DNA from: Elmis aenea
Taxonomy: Eukaryota > Arthropoda > Insecta > Coleoptera > Elmidae
Direction of reading: 5' to 3'
Length of the DNA stretch: 64,000 nucleotides
Assembly: GCA_947652605.1 (NCBI GenBank)
Contig: OX393577.1
Span: forward strand, 59,978,108-60,042,107
Below are positions 21,577 through 33,090 of the stretch, in pieces. Both the position numbers and the translations under genes were made by a program. The first letter of the stretch is position 1, and every line of letters begins with the position of its first letter. The notes beneath the pieces were generated by a model. It worked only from the letters and a program-made list of their open reading frames with translations. It did no database searches and was not told the origin of the DNA.

Positions 21577-21850
21577 CAGGGGTTTGGAGCGGAGCACGTA
21601 GCTGGACCAACTGAGCAGTGAAGCAATGGGTTTTTGCCCGGAGCAGGAGCGGAGTCCGTAGCAAATAATTTTGATTGCTCCACTGCTCCAGTTTATTATG
21701 TACAATTTTTTTTTAACTTTTTTTTTTCAACCTCTTAAGATCAATACTTTGTTCTTTCAAACATTTATTTAACATCACTTCTTTGTTAGTGTCAAATATT
21801 GTAATTTTTGACACTTCCACATATCCAAAAATAATGTAACTTTTTATAAG
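21577..21850. mobile_element. Partial copy of the GGAGC hAT family
   Basis: Starts CAGGGGTTTGGAGCGGAGCA and follows the left half of the element at 1845-2275 through CAATGGGTTTTTGC, CCAGTTTATTATGTA and ACATTTATTTAACATCACTT. It then diverges into unrelated or longer internal sequence. The right end was not found. Some of 21850-22440 may be interior of a longer family member, but no transposase frame is recognisable. Confidence 0.65.
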
Positions 21851-22439
21851 TTGTTGTCATCAGTTGCAGTGGCAATGCTAAATTTATTGAGGATTTCAAA
21901 AAACCATAAGCTGTGCTAAACAAAATCTCCACCTTCTTCTTATTATGTTAATAGATCTTTACTTATCATTTGAACATAAAAGGAGTTTTTCTGTTCAGCT
22001 TCAAAAAGGGACAGGACTTCCCTTTGCACATGTTACCGAAAACAGTATGCTCCTGTTAAAAAGTGATTGAAGATCCTTAGCTATTAAAACAATCTTCCAA
22101 AATCAGTGTTGGAAATACCAATACCTTTGGTTTGGCAAGTTACATTTGTTAAGAAACTTATATCAGCCTATCGGAAAAATCACGCTTTGAACAAGATAAT
22201 CATCCCCATATTCTCCTGTCCTTCCTCCTCAACATGTCTTTCATTTTAAACAAAGTAGCGTGTTCTTTAGAGAAAAATCATAATTGACAAGGTGAATCAG
22301 GATTACACGATTTCCAAGTTTAAATTCGTTGCATTTTACAGAGCAAAGGATAAAAAACCTCAGCGTAAATAGAATAGGTCAGAAAATGAGATAGAGTTTG
22401 TCGATTAAATACACAAGTTATTTTTTTATTTTTTAAAGT

Positions 22440-22758
22440 AACATTTCAAGCCTCCAGAAAGTACTGATAAAAACCAACAAGGGTCGCACTTTTCAGCGCC
22501 TTGAGAAGGTGGAAGATAATTAAAAATGTTACTATGGGAAACCTTTCAATAAGTACAAAATATCTACTAAATATTATTCTCCTACACATCTCCAAATTTG
22601 AAAAATAAAATAAAAACCTAATTTTACTACTCCCCTTTAGGAGGGTATATAACTCCAAAAGGAGACGTTTAAGAAATAAAATTGTATAAAAGCCCCCCCT
22701 TAATTTTCGATAAGGAATCACCTCCCAAAGTTTTTCGCAATATTTAAAAAACACCTTG
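22440..22758. mobile_element. Right half of a CAGGGTG-family element
   Basis: Matches the right part of 17422-17904: GGGTCGCACTTTTCAGC, TTACTATGGG, AACCTAATTTTACTACTCCC, and the terminus TCGCAATATTTAAAAAACAC then CTTG, followed by TA. The left half is missing. Confidence 0.7.
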
Positions 22759-22759
22759 T

Positions 22760-24885
22760 ATATGTTGCTGTTAGCTTATAATAAACTAAAAAATGGGTAG
22801 GTAGACTTGTTTACGACAAATATTATGTCCATTTGTCTAGTAATTACATAACCTGACGCTTCATTTGTTACTGTTAATCAAATTAGACATGACGCTTCTT
22901 ATTTCAGCCCTAATGTTATATTTTATAATTTTTTAAATGAGTAAATTCATTAGTTAAGGTTTCCTACGTTTTTACCTGTCAGCTCCAATAATCAATCATG
23001 TATTTTTATCGTTGCCACACATTAACTTGTCAAAAAATTTACATTCTAAACGTTTATGTTTAAGAAAAGATTTTTTAACCTAAAACAAACTTTCATAAAT
23101 AGCCTTAAAGTCGGCAGCTATTATTTGCAAAGACATTAATTATTTTTTGATGAAACATTTATTGCGTAAAAATGCCTTGTGTCGCTAGTATTATTTCTGT
23201 GTCGGTAAATGTTAAGTATTTGATAGTTCAGTTCTGATAAATTAATAAAAGTCTGTTATAAATTGGGATAAAACATTGCATTGTAAACCAATTTACTGAA
23301 AAACTGAAACTCATATTTATTCACTACCTAAAGTTCTTTAAATTTAGCATGAATGTGTTAGTAATAATATTTTTATTAGCAAGGAATTGGTTGATAGCAT
23401 TTGTTACTGCAATTGCTTCGACAGGCAAATTTCAAATGTTTTTCACATATCATTTATTTTTAGTTTTTTTTTAAGCTTTTGAAAGCTTTCATCACGACAA
23501 TAATGTAGAAGTTATCTGAAAAAAGGCATTTAATTTTCAATTAACAGTTTTTACTAAAATTATTAAACGTACACTTAAACTTTTGCAAAAACCGCCTTTA
23601 ACAATTTTTAAAAAGTTATATTTAATCAACATGTTAAACATTTAAATGAGCTTTTTATTTTAAAAGCGGCATAACTCACCTTTTGCAAAAAATGATTTAA
23701 ACCTGTTTACGATTATGGTATGGTATTTCATTCTTTAAAACATTTTACTTGCTATTTCTTTCAAAATCATTACTGTTTACGTCAATAGAAAATGTATTGT
23801 TAAACAGAAGTGCAATTACATTTATTTTGAAAATGACATAATGAAGGATTTGCCTATTTCCCTATTGCCCCCAATTTATGACAGTCATTTTTAAAATATA
23901 AGACAAAGTGGAAGTCCGAAGACTTTATCACTCCTATTAATGACAATGATTCAATACATGAATAAACTTTTACATAAAATACGTTTTATAAATTAGGTAC
24001 TTATACTTATATTTTAAAATGTACTGATGAATTTAGTAATGACTTACTTATATATTTCATGAATATTAATGACACTGAAAAATACTTAAATAAACTTATA
24101 ATGAAATGCGTTATATAAATTACCTATATTTTATAATTTACTCATCAATTTTCTCAAATTACTTTCTTATCAAATGTCACTTCAGTAAAACATATCCTAC
24201 AAAATCAACATAAGTCTGTAGTTTTTATAAAGTATTAATTTTAAAAGTGGCTTAAGTCACTTTACACTAATGTCACTTTACAGTAATGCAAAATGACGAT
24301 TCTTTAAAGTCTGTGCAAAATTACGTATACTAAAGAAAATAGTAAGTAACCAAGATAGGAAATAATAAGTAAAATTTCTTCATAGTTAGCATACATATTT
24401 TTATGCCCATTAAAATACAAGACATTCAATACCTTAAAATCACGTAAAAGTGACTTCTGCCCTTTTAAAATAAATAACTCAATTGGTGGTAGCATTTTTT
24501 TTGCAAATGTTTTGACGACCAACTTTCAAATTTTTTTAAAACTATTTTTTTTTATATTTTTGACAGCTTCGTAACACTGTTTGAGAAATATTAAATAAAG
24601 TCACTAAATCTTTAAACCATTATTAGTTTTTAATCACGATAGTAATACAGAAATTCCTCGAAGAAAGAGCATCGGATTTTCAGTTAACAGTAAAAGTTTC
24701 TTTTCCAGAGTTAACGTAAAAGTAAACTTTGGTAAACTTGCGCTCGGAACTTTTTTAAACCCCCTAGATACTTGTTACAGATTGTATTCAATCAACACGT
24801 TGAATATCGCGCTTTTTACAAGGACGAAACATCTTTTCTTACATTTTGCATCTGGTTTTTGTTAATAATAACATTTTTTCAATAA
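22760..24885. other. Long AT-rich intergenic stretch, nothing recognised
   Basis: There are internal similarities, for example the AATGACACTG/AATACTTAAATAAACTTATA words near 23950 and 24070 and repeated TTTTAAAAGxGxCxTAAxTCAC words near 23660 and 24240. They suggest an old duplication. No open frame or inverted ends were seen. Confidence 0.4.
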
Positions 24886-24889
24886 TTAC

Positions 24890-25176
24890 TTTTTTGTGCG
24901 ATCGTACTAGAAACAGCTGTTTTACGGACGCGTTAGCAACCGTAAAGTACTGCATTATCGGCGTTATCCTTAGCAACGGCCGATAAAGTTACTTTATAGG
25001 CCGTTGCCCTTAGCAACGTCCGATAAAGTTACTTTTACGGCCGTTGCTAAGGAGAAGGCCGGTAATGCAGTACATACGCTGTCATCTGTCAGTGACAGAA
25101 TGTTACGTAGTTTCTAACCTATAATTTTGAAAAATACTAAAAATTTATATTGTTTTTATTTCTATCGCACAAAAAA
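24890..25176. mobile_element. MITE with TTTTTTGTGCGAT ends and GC-rich hairpin core
   Basis: 13-bp ends TTTTTTGTGCGAT (24890-24902) and ATCGCACAAAAAA (25164-25176). Inside, GTACTGCATTATCGGC pairs imperfectly with GCCGGTAATGCAGTAC. CCTTAGCAACG or its complement CGTTGCTAAGG recurs, alternating with GATAAAGTTACTTT. The core is strikingly GC-rich for this region. No coding region and no clear target duplication were seen. Confidence 0.6.
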
Positions 25177-25244
25177 TGTAATATGCACCTCGGCCAAAAC
25201 GTACTTTTTGGCCTTGATACATAAATAACTATTTTATTATTGCT

Positions 25245-26345
25245 GACATGGACAAAGAACGGAACGAAAACATTAAACGAAATTAAACGAAATTTTTATA
25301 AGGACGAAAACTAAATTATTATTTTTCGTTCAAGAACGAAAACGAAATGAATAATTCCTTAAACCGGTTTTAACCGATTTTATCAGTTTTTAATTTTTAT
25401 TCATTGAACATAAAAGCGAATTTACTATCTATGTTGTGAAGACTCCAACTAAGCAGTAAAATATCTCACTTGAAGTAAGTGAGCTTTGTTTTTATCCATA
25501 TACATTATGTACTAACAACTTTGTTGCTAATACTTGCAATTTTGTTCAATACAAGTAACGGTACAAATATTCTATGTTTCTAATTTGTTCATGGAATCAT
25601 CAGTAAATAATATATATACACTTGATTGGACAACAAAAGGGTGCGTAATAATCACGTCATTTTTAACGGTTTTAAAATATGACATTTAGCGTTGATAATC
25701 TACGGTTTGACAAACTAGTTGTGTTTTTGCACCTGACGGGTGTTGTACTAAATAAAATGGACTAAATTTATTTGGTTGTATGTTATATGTGTTAAACGAT
25801 TTGATAAATTTAATATGGCGATTCGCTAGTCCAAATTATGCCGTCCATAATGATCAAAACCAAACATCGCCGTTTACAATTTAGCAGATGCCCAACGATT
25901 ACTAACAAACAGAAACAAAAATGTAAATAGGCTTTAAAATTCATCAAAAATATTTTATATCTCACATTTATTACCGAAAGTACAAAACAATGACGCCAAA
26001 TTTGTTTTGTGATTTACATATTAATTCATACGAAGTATTTATAATCCGAATAATCGAATACTCGAATAATAGGGGTTTCATCGTATTAATAGAGTTGCCA
26101 ACACTGTCATTTTGACATTTGGCGATTATTCTTTAGAAAGTTCTGTGCTCTGGTTTTTGTAAAAAGAGGTTGATGACTAAGAAAAAATTGGTCCTCGACT
26201 TGGAGGCTAAAAAAGATGGTAAAACCTCTTTTAACCATTATTAAATTTCGGTTATTCAAAAAGAAAAACGAAATATTTCGTTTTCGTCCCGATAAAAACG
26301 AACCAAATATTTTTTGTTTTTAATTGCCGATTGCTGTCAAAACAT
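25245..26345. mobile_element. Probable nonautonomous element with AACGAAA-rich ends
   Basis: The left part (25250-25350) is rich in AACGAAA words, and the right part (26260-26320) has AACGAAATATTTCGTTTTCG and AAAACGAACC. Similar words (GGAAACGACATTTTG, AAGAACGGAAACTAAATTG) occur in the MITE at 46486-46794. The termini are not clean, and no exact duplication was found (ATTGCTGA against ATTGCTGT at best). Confidence 0.4.
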
Positions 26346-27039
26346 ATTAAAATGATAAAGATGAATCTTTTTCTTGCTTTGTTATAAGACTTAACAAGGA
26401 GGGAAAAAGACATTTTACTCAAATTTAATGTTCAATGGGGCAAAGAAAAGTTAGTAGTGTCTATAAACGGAAAAACGAAGGATCGGACCTGTCTATACTG
26501 GCTTTTCTTATTGTCTGAATGTTTTATTATTCAAATTTTTCACAAACGCAAAACTCGATTACACAAGGACACAATATCAGGCTGATATTTAAATAACGCA
26601 TGCCCGGTCGCACAAAGCTGCATTAAAGTTAACAAATGACCAATTTTTGGTCATATTGTTACTATGGATACGATGTTAAAGTTTTACTGAGCTTTGAGAA
26701 TCCACGTTTTGTTTACATATTTTCAAAACAAAGTATCGACTGACTGTTCCGTTTCGTTCGAAACTGAGATAGAAATTGCTTGAAACGGAATAAGCCGAAA
26801 GCGGACAATATGCAAAATTTATTTCCTCCCGACGACATCACTGACCGGAAAATCGAAAAATTATAAGTTATTTATATTCTTGCTGCTCCTAGCTTAGTTG
26901 AATTTCAGAATCTAATAGTCGTAATTTATAATTTTCCAAAGTATTAACATTAATCTAACATTAACCCATTTGTTCCCAGTGTACTCATTTGAGTACGGTT
27001 CATAAAATATTTTTTTTAAGTTCCATTAGTTACATATAG

Positions 27040-27549
27040 TAGGGTGACCATTCGTCCCCGATTTTCGGGGACAGTCCCCGGAACAAGACTCAAGTCCCGG
27101 ATTGTTCCTGTCCCCGATTTTCATAATTTTTCTATACACATTTAAAATAACGAATATATTGTATTTTCACTGTTGCCAAATTATGCAAATCTGTTAGTCT
27201 GGCAACATTGTAACAGTGTAACCGCTTATTGGTCACGAAAACTGGAGTGGGGAGGAGTTTGTGCACCTTAAATAAAGTGTCAAATCCGAAAACGTTATGT
27301 TAGGTTAGGTTACTTATGGTTACCATACGTCCTTTTCCTGGAAATATCCTCTCTTTTTGTAATGTGCAAAAATGCGTGGGTTTTAAATCCCGCTTTTTAA
27401 TTTGAATTCCGTTTATTAAAATGAAAGTTGTGGTTTGTGATGTACGGGAAACGGGAAAATAGATTTTACGAAAGTTAGTTGAGGACCTTTTTTTTTGGTA
27501 ACCCCATCTTAGTGTCCCCGAAAGTTCAGGGAAAAAAATGGTCACCATA
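27040..27549. mobile_element. hAT-like MITE with TAGGGTGACC ends, nested in piggyBac
   Basis: Ends TAGGGTGACCATTCGTCCCC and GGTCACCATA. ATATAG abuts both sides. The left subterminal has a GGGGAC palindromic cluster (CCCCGATTTTCGGGGACAGT). A second copy in the opposite orientation and of almost identical length (511 against 510 bp) lies at 47167-47677 in a VAP intron. Confidence 0.8.
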
Positions 27550-27884
27550 ATATAGGTGGGAATGTTTAGTACCACTTAGAAGTACACAGAATAGGGAATA
27601 GTAGATTAAAATTTTAAACCTAAATGTTGCTTCTACATAGGAAAAAACGTCACTTTACTTTGTTCTACAACTGTGCTATTGCCACTGTGTACTTTGTTAT
27701 TAATTTTTATCTTTGTTTTAAAATATAAATTAATTTTTCTGCTGAAATTTGTTACTCGGGTATGTATGTTTTACAGTTATTCATGCAAATATTAAACAAA
27801 ATACATAGTGTGATTTTTTTTCATAGTTACTTACTGGTGTACTCATATGAGTACACTGGGGCATTACGTTGTTAGGGCTAAATT

Positions 27885-28545
27885 TGCCCTTAGGATCTAA
27901 AGTTGTATTGGACTTACTAAAAGTAGTGATAAAACTGGCAGACCATATAATATTTGTCGACAACTTGTTTACAAGTCATGGTTTGATGAAAACTCTTATA
28001 GTTAATCGCACAAAAAAAAAATCCTTTTTTTGATCAGCAACAAATGAAAAAAGAAATTCGCGGTTGTTTCCAATATAAATATGACAAAGAACATTTATTG
28101 CTTCTGGTAAAGTGGAAGGACAATGGACAATAGTATTGTGACTATAATGACAAATTATGATAGTATACATCCTCTTTCCAAAGTGAAACGTTGGTCTAAG
28201 TAGCAAAAAGAAAAAAATTGATGTGCCCCAACCTTGTCTCTTTGCCAATAATAATACAGCTATGGGGGATGTAGACTTGCTAGACAAATCTGTAAATAAT
28301 TATCAAGTGTCCATCCAAGGTAAAAAAAGGTGGTGGATTCTCTGGACCCATATGCTGAATATTACAACAGTGAACGCCTGAAGGATAAATTCATTAGCAG
28401 GTAGAAATATTGATTTACTGAATTTCATACGAAGTGTATTAAGACATCACTTAAGAGTCTTTGAGAAAGCTCAACTTTCCGGGCATCCACGTACGGTCCC
28501 AAAAAGTATTATACAGGATCAAGGAGGACATTTTCCTAAGAAATA
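27885..28545 (+). pseudogene. piggyBac transposase remnant
   Basis: One frame reads SKVVLDLLKVVIKLADHIIF then VDNLFTSHGLMKTL, the (F)DN-FTS--L---L block of piggyBac transposases (the Asp before Asn being catalytic). Further on, another frame reads NNTAMGDVDLLDKSVNNYQV, then KKRWWILWTHMLNITTVNA, the family's MGGVD--D----Y-----KWW----F---D----NA block. A third frame follows with LRHHLRVFEKAQLSGHPRTV. Frameshifts and stops separate the blocks, and the N-terminal half is replaced or lost around the nested MITE. Confidence 0.8.
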
Positions 28546-28896
28546 ATTGATAAACAGTTGCGCTGTAGCATATGTCATCAACGAGCAAGGTGCATTTGTA
28601 TCAAACGCCATGTCACACTGTTTGGAAATAGAATGTTTCATAAAGTTTCATAGTGAATACCAGTTTTCGATTGTAAATTATTACAATAAATTAGTAAAAA
28701 ATAATATAATTTTTATTTTCTTTGCCGCCGCTATGTTCCCGTTGTACTCATATGAGTACGTGCATTTTTTTCACTTCTTTTTGAAAATATTTTTGAAAAA
28801 CTTGCATAATTTGTAGTTTGGACATATTTCTAATAATAAAAAACGTTGTATTGAAAAATTTAAAAAAAAAAATGTTTGTGGGAACAAATGGGTTAA

Positions 28897-29920
28897 GATC
28901 AAACAGCTTGGCTAACATAAATTATATTTAAAAAATTTCCAGCAGTCAGGTCAGGGTTTATCAGTGACCGGACCCGTGCCAAATTTCATTTTCTAATGTT
29001 GCGTCAGATTTATTGCAACAAAAATTTCATTCCTTTTATTAGGCTATTTATTTCTCTAGCATGGATAGACGATGTCGGAACTAAATCAATAATAGAGTAG
29101 TTGCGATAAATTTTGGTGAACGTTTTATGCAATACTTACTCGTTTTTCGGTAATAAATATGTTGCAAGTACATTATGTATACTACTGACTACTAAATTTA
29201 CCCTGTAAATTTCATTTTAACGTTTACATCATACATAAGTATCAGTGTTTGATGACTTACAACGTATCCCTCGGATAATAAAACGTTTAAAACGTCAATG
29301 CGTTGGTTCGTCCACGAGTCCAAGACGGTAAAGCCGAAACGGCCAGGCCTTACAAGATGAAGGAAATAAAACTTAGATGAAAATTCTTGCAAAACACTGC
29401 GGCTGGCTACTCGACGAAGCAACTTTTTAATTAAATGGAATTGTGAATCGACGATATTGCGTCTGCTGGTTTAAACTTTGCACGAGCTACGTATTAAGAT
29501 TGAAAGGATACTGCACTTAAAACACGCTGCGATTTCAAATGTCTATATGATAAAATATAAATTACACACAATGTGATTTGACATTTCTTCCTTATTTAAA
29601 TAAAAAAGTCTAGTAATCGTGTGATCATCGACATTTCTTTACAAAGATTCGCAAAATTTTGTAATTGCTTATTGCTCTGCATTTACAAATATCTAAACAA
29701 AAATAAAAATGTATGAAAGTATTATAGAAAGTATTGCTATTTATGAATTTGAGCTATGGATATATCGGAGAAAATGTCGACTCACTAGGAATGATAGGGT
29801 ACGATATACTGAAATTAGAGAAAAGTAGAACTTTGTATTGATATAAGTCAAAATATTAAAATGGTACGGATAATTTGAATAGAATGACGGGATAGTGGTC
29901 CTTAGGTTTATAAAGAAAAC
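28897..29920. other. Intergenic DNA, nothing recognised
   Basis: Short frames only (for example 29198-29422 on -), with no recognisable family. Confidence 0.4.
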
Positions 29921-29924
29921 TCTT

Positions 29925-29980
29925 TACATCAGCTAAATATTTCGGATCTTTATTTGATCCTTCATCGGTAGCTATAAACA
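29925..29980 (-). ncRNA. Hammerhead ribozyme-like motif (Penelope type), one core change
   Basis: The minus strand reads AGCTA, CCGATGA, A, GGATC, AAATAAA, GATCC, GAAA, TATT, TAGCT. It follows the hammerhead order: stem I strand, CUGAUGA core (here CCGATGA, so U4 is C), stem II of 5 bp with a 7-nt loop, the GAAA core, a minimal stem III, then the pairing strand of stem I (AGCTA with TAGCT). A tiny stem III is typical of the motifs carried by Penelope-like retroelements. The U4 change and an extra A before stem II mean it may be inactive. No Penelope RT was found nearby. Confidence 0.45.
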
Positions 29981-30124
29981 AAATACAAAAAGTCCTTAGA
30001 ATTATAATTTAAGTCTTATTGTTCGATTAACATACAGTTAAATTAAATGTAAACAAAATTTTGGCTTTAATTAAGGCGCGCACTTTATGATCCTGGATGA
30101 AATAAAAGGACGCTAGCCATTGAG

Positions 30125-30266
30125 AAAACCTTTGGAATCATAATTCCAACACGGGATCAATGGAAGCGTCAAGATATAGAGCTAAATGGCCTGGTCTGGT
30201 ATACAGACGGGTCAAAAACACAAAATTTCACAGGCTGCGGAATATGGGGAGCAGCTCAACTGAGAT
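30125..30266 (+). pseudogene. RNase H domain scrap of a non-LTR retrotransposon
   Basis: In one frame the sequence reads VWYTDGSKTQNFTGCGIWGA. This is the start of the RNase H domain of I/Jockey/R1-type elements (YTDGSK---GxGxGxxG, with the first catalytic Asp). The upstream residues are plausible but undiagnostic, and the rest of the domain is missing. Confidence 0.6.
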
Positions 30267-30367
30267 GATAAGCATTTCGATAATTTAAAACAATTTTTCA
30301 AGAAAAACAATTGAAGTGCAAAACGTTTATTTAAATAAACAAGCGATTAATCAGGTCTAAATATACA

Positions 30368-31765
30368 AGAAAGGTGACCCAAAGAACTGTGAAAACTACA
30401 GAGGAATATCGCTACTAAACAGCCTATAAAATACTTACACTAATAATACTAGAAAGAATAAAAGAATACACAAATACAGGAATAGGCGAATACCAAAATG
30501 GCTTTAGACAAGGAAGATCCACCGTTGATGCAATCTTTACGCTAAACCAGATTATAGAAAAATGCTACGAGAACAATATAGAAATACAAATAGTTTTTAT
30601 TGACTTTAAACAAGCTTTTGATAGCCTAAAGCGAAATGTAATATACACAGATGCAGAAGAAATAGGAATCCCAAACAAGCTAGTGAGATTAATAAAAATG
30701 ACTATGGAGGGATCAAGAGCAGCAATACTATCACACGAAGGAATCTCCAAAGAATTTGAATTTAACAAAGGGGTCAAACAAGGCGATGGGCTATTAGCTA
30801 CAATATTTAACATAGCGCTAGAAGGCATAATCAGAAAATGTGGAATAAAAGGGACAATTATTGAAAAATCAGCACAAATAGTGGCATATGCCGACGACCT
30901 AGCATTAATAGCAAGAGACAGGAAAACTTAAAAAAAAAACATTATCGAAAATTGAGACGGAGGCAAAGAAAAGAGGACTTAAAATAAATCAAGAAAAAAC
31001 AAAATATATGGAAATAAAAAAGAAGCATACCGAAGGGGAAAACAGACAAGTAATAGTAGGAAATCATACATTCGAGGAAGTAGAAAATTTTAAATATCTG
31101 GGAACAGTAATTAATCGCCAGAACCACAAGGGGGAAGAAATGAAACAACGGATACAAAGCATATTATAAATATAAAATATACATGAAAGAGAAGAAAATT
31201 AGTAATAATACAAAAATGCGAATCTATAAAACAGCAATACGGCCTGTGGTGATATACGGAGCAGAGACAATGTGCATGACAAGAAAAGAAGAAGAAAATT
31301 TTAAAATCTTCGAGAGAAAAATAGTGAGGAAAATTTATGGAGCAAGAAAAATAAAAGAGGAATACATAAGGTTAACGAATAACTAAATTAAAACAATACT
31401 AAAAAGGGAAGATATAGTCAAAGTAATAAAAGCTGCAAGAATTAGATGGTATCGACATATAAATAGAAGACAAGATCTTGAAATGGAAACCACAAGGGAC
31501 GAGATCGAGAGGAAGACCGAAAATACGCTGGGAAGACCAAGTGACCGCAGACATAGAAAAAATAGGAATAACGGGATGGAGAAAGAAAATGCTGGATAGA
31601 CAAATGTGGAAACAAATCATGCAAGGTACAAAATCAAACAACGAGCTATAGAAAACGAAAACAGAAACAGCGGAGTGACTACCCGGACAATAATAGTCAG
31701 CAGGGCTCTAAAGAGCGGCTATAATTCCATTTATGGAATGTACAGCCTACTATAATAATAATAAT
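30368..31765 (+). mobile_element. RTE-like non-LTR retrotransposon, 5'-truncated, decayed
   Basis: RT-related coding pieces run from about 30368 to 31740 and end in a TAATAATAATAAT tail near 31752. The 3' region reads GGGCTCTAAAGAGCGGCTAT then AATTCC before the tail. It lies close to the RNase H scrap but is a different element, since RTE-like ORFs lack RNase H. Confidence 0.75.
30370..31650 (+). pseudogene. RTE-like reverse transcriptase ORF, several frameshifts
   Basis: Blocks in order: NCENYRGISLLN near 30388; IDFKQAFDSLKRNVIYTDAE near 30600 (first Asp); KGVKQGDGLLATIFNIALEG near 30770; and AQIVAYADDLALIARDRKT near 30872 with the catalytic YADD. Then come FKYLGTVINRQNHKGEEM near 31092, TKMRIYKTAIRPVVIYGAET near 31210, and a basic tail. 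Stops and frame changes at about 30430-30570, 30930 and 31170 make it non-functional. Confidence 0.8.
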
Positions 31766-31769
31766 ATAG

Positions 31770-33085
31770 AAATATTAATAAATAAATAATTTATTAATAC
31801 ATTTTTCTCTTTTATCAACAGCGGAAAAACCATTTTGAAGATTTTTCTTTGTAAAATAGTTGCTCTTAATTCGTAAATCATTTTGACTCATTTAACCAAC
31901 TCTGTATCTCTTACCGTTTTCGATATCCCCATGCTTTTTACGATAACTGGGACACGTATACGTACCAATAAAACTGGTTGATGAAATTTAAATTTAAGTT
32001 TCTCTTTCATAACTGTACAAACATGCATTGCATGCAAATTATTAATGAAGAGAGCCATTTTTCATGTCTGAAGCGTTTCTTTGTCTTGTATAATTGACGG
32101 GTTACATTCTTTAGCATTGATCGTTGCCGGTAGCATTTCATTAAGTTTGTTTAACATCAAACAGCTTCTTGCAAAGTAAAGAAGCAAAACAATTTAAACC
32201 GGTTGCATAAATATGTCGTAGACAAATGATATAACACATTTAAGGAGAAAAGTGCACTGATGGTGATTTAAAATATTGAAGAGTGCTGTTGGAGGAATAA
32301 TGTCATCAACAATCATTTTACATTATTTAATTTTTTTATGACACAGTTGTGGCATTTAACTGTGTAAATGGTTTATTTTAAGCAGTAGGTACATGACGTC
32401 AATAAGTTTGTACTTCATATAAAAACTGGCCGAACATAAATATTTTGCCGAAAAACAGAAAATTTTATTGTTAATAATGTATTTAGCAAATGCGTAAGTA
32501 AAATAATGTTTCCATCGACAAAAAATATGCAAGTCTTAAGAAATCTCTACAAGCTGCTTTACTTTCAGCCATGCGATATTTTCTCATGACGATAAAAAGT
32601 TTGAATATAAAAATGATCCCTAGTGCGACTTGATGCGTCCCTCCTGTACATTTTTATAAATAGAACAAGTCCTAGAATGACAAAACACAAAGCAAGACGA
32701 AAAATATGTGCTATTAAACGTCGCTATATCCGTTGCGGTGCATTTTGAAAGCATTGTGCATAGAATACCCATTGTTACTAATTCGCGTAGGCAATTTATG
32801 TTAAACTTCCGCTCGGCTAGTGACGCGTTTAATTCGTTCGTTTCTTCAAAACCATTCAGAACAGTAAGCAAGAGTTTTAAAATAAATCTGCAAACGACAA
32901 AACTCGTTGCGTTTATTGTCGCACAAGTCTACTATAACTTAGGAGTATAATAATAACGACTCGCTTTTTATTTTCATTGTGCTATTTGTAAAATATAACG
33001 GGTGTTTCAAAAATACTTGCACAATTTTATTGACGCATATCTTGTCCGCAGTTAAATAAATATTTTAATATGCAGTGGAAGTAAA
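31770..33085. other. Intergenic DNA, nothing recognised
   Basis: Around 32620-32950 both strands have open frames of about 80 codons with a slightly raised CpG content. I recognise no domain in either. Confidence 0.4.
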
Positions 33086-33090
33086 AAACG

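Larger units (their letters stand above)
26965..28892 (+). mobile_element. piggyBac-type DNA transposon, degenerate, TTAA-flanked
   Basis: TTAA flanks both ends (26961-26964 and 28893-28896). The 14-bp inverted ends are CCCATTTGTTCCCA and TGGGAACAAATGGG. The palindromic word GTACTCATNTGAGTAC occurs at about 26982, 27838 and 28745. The + strand holds a decayed piggyBac transposase (27890-28545). A separate MITE is nested at 27040-27549. Confidence 0.9.

Noticed and set aside
24960..25060. GTTGCCCTTAGCAAC as an RFX X-box
   Set aside because: Half-sites are present but the spacing is one base off the X-box consensus, and the words belong to a repetitive hairpin.
32620..32950. Overlapping frames of about 80 codons on both strands
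   Set aside because: No recognisable family, no splice or start context, and opposite-strand overlap suggests chance.
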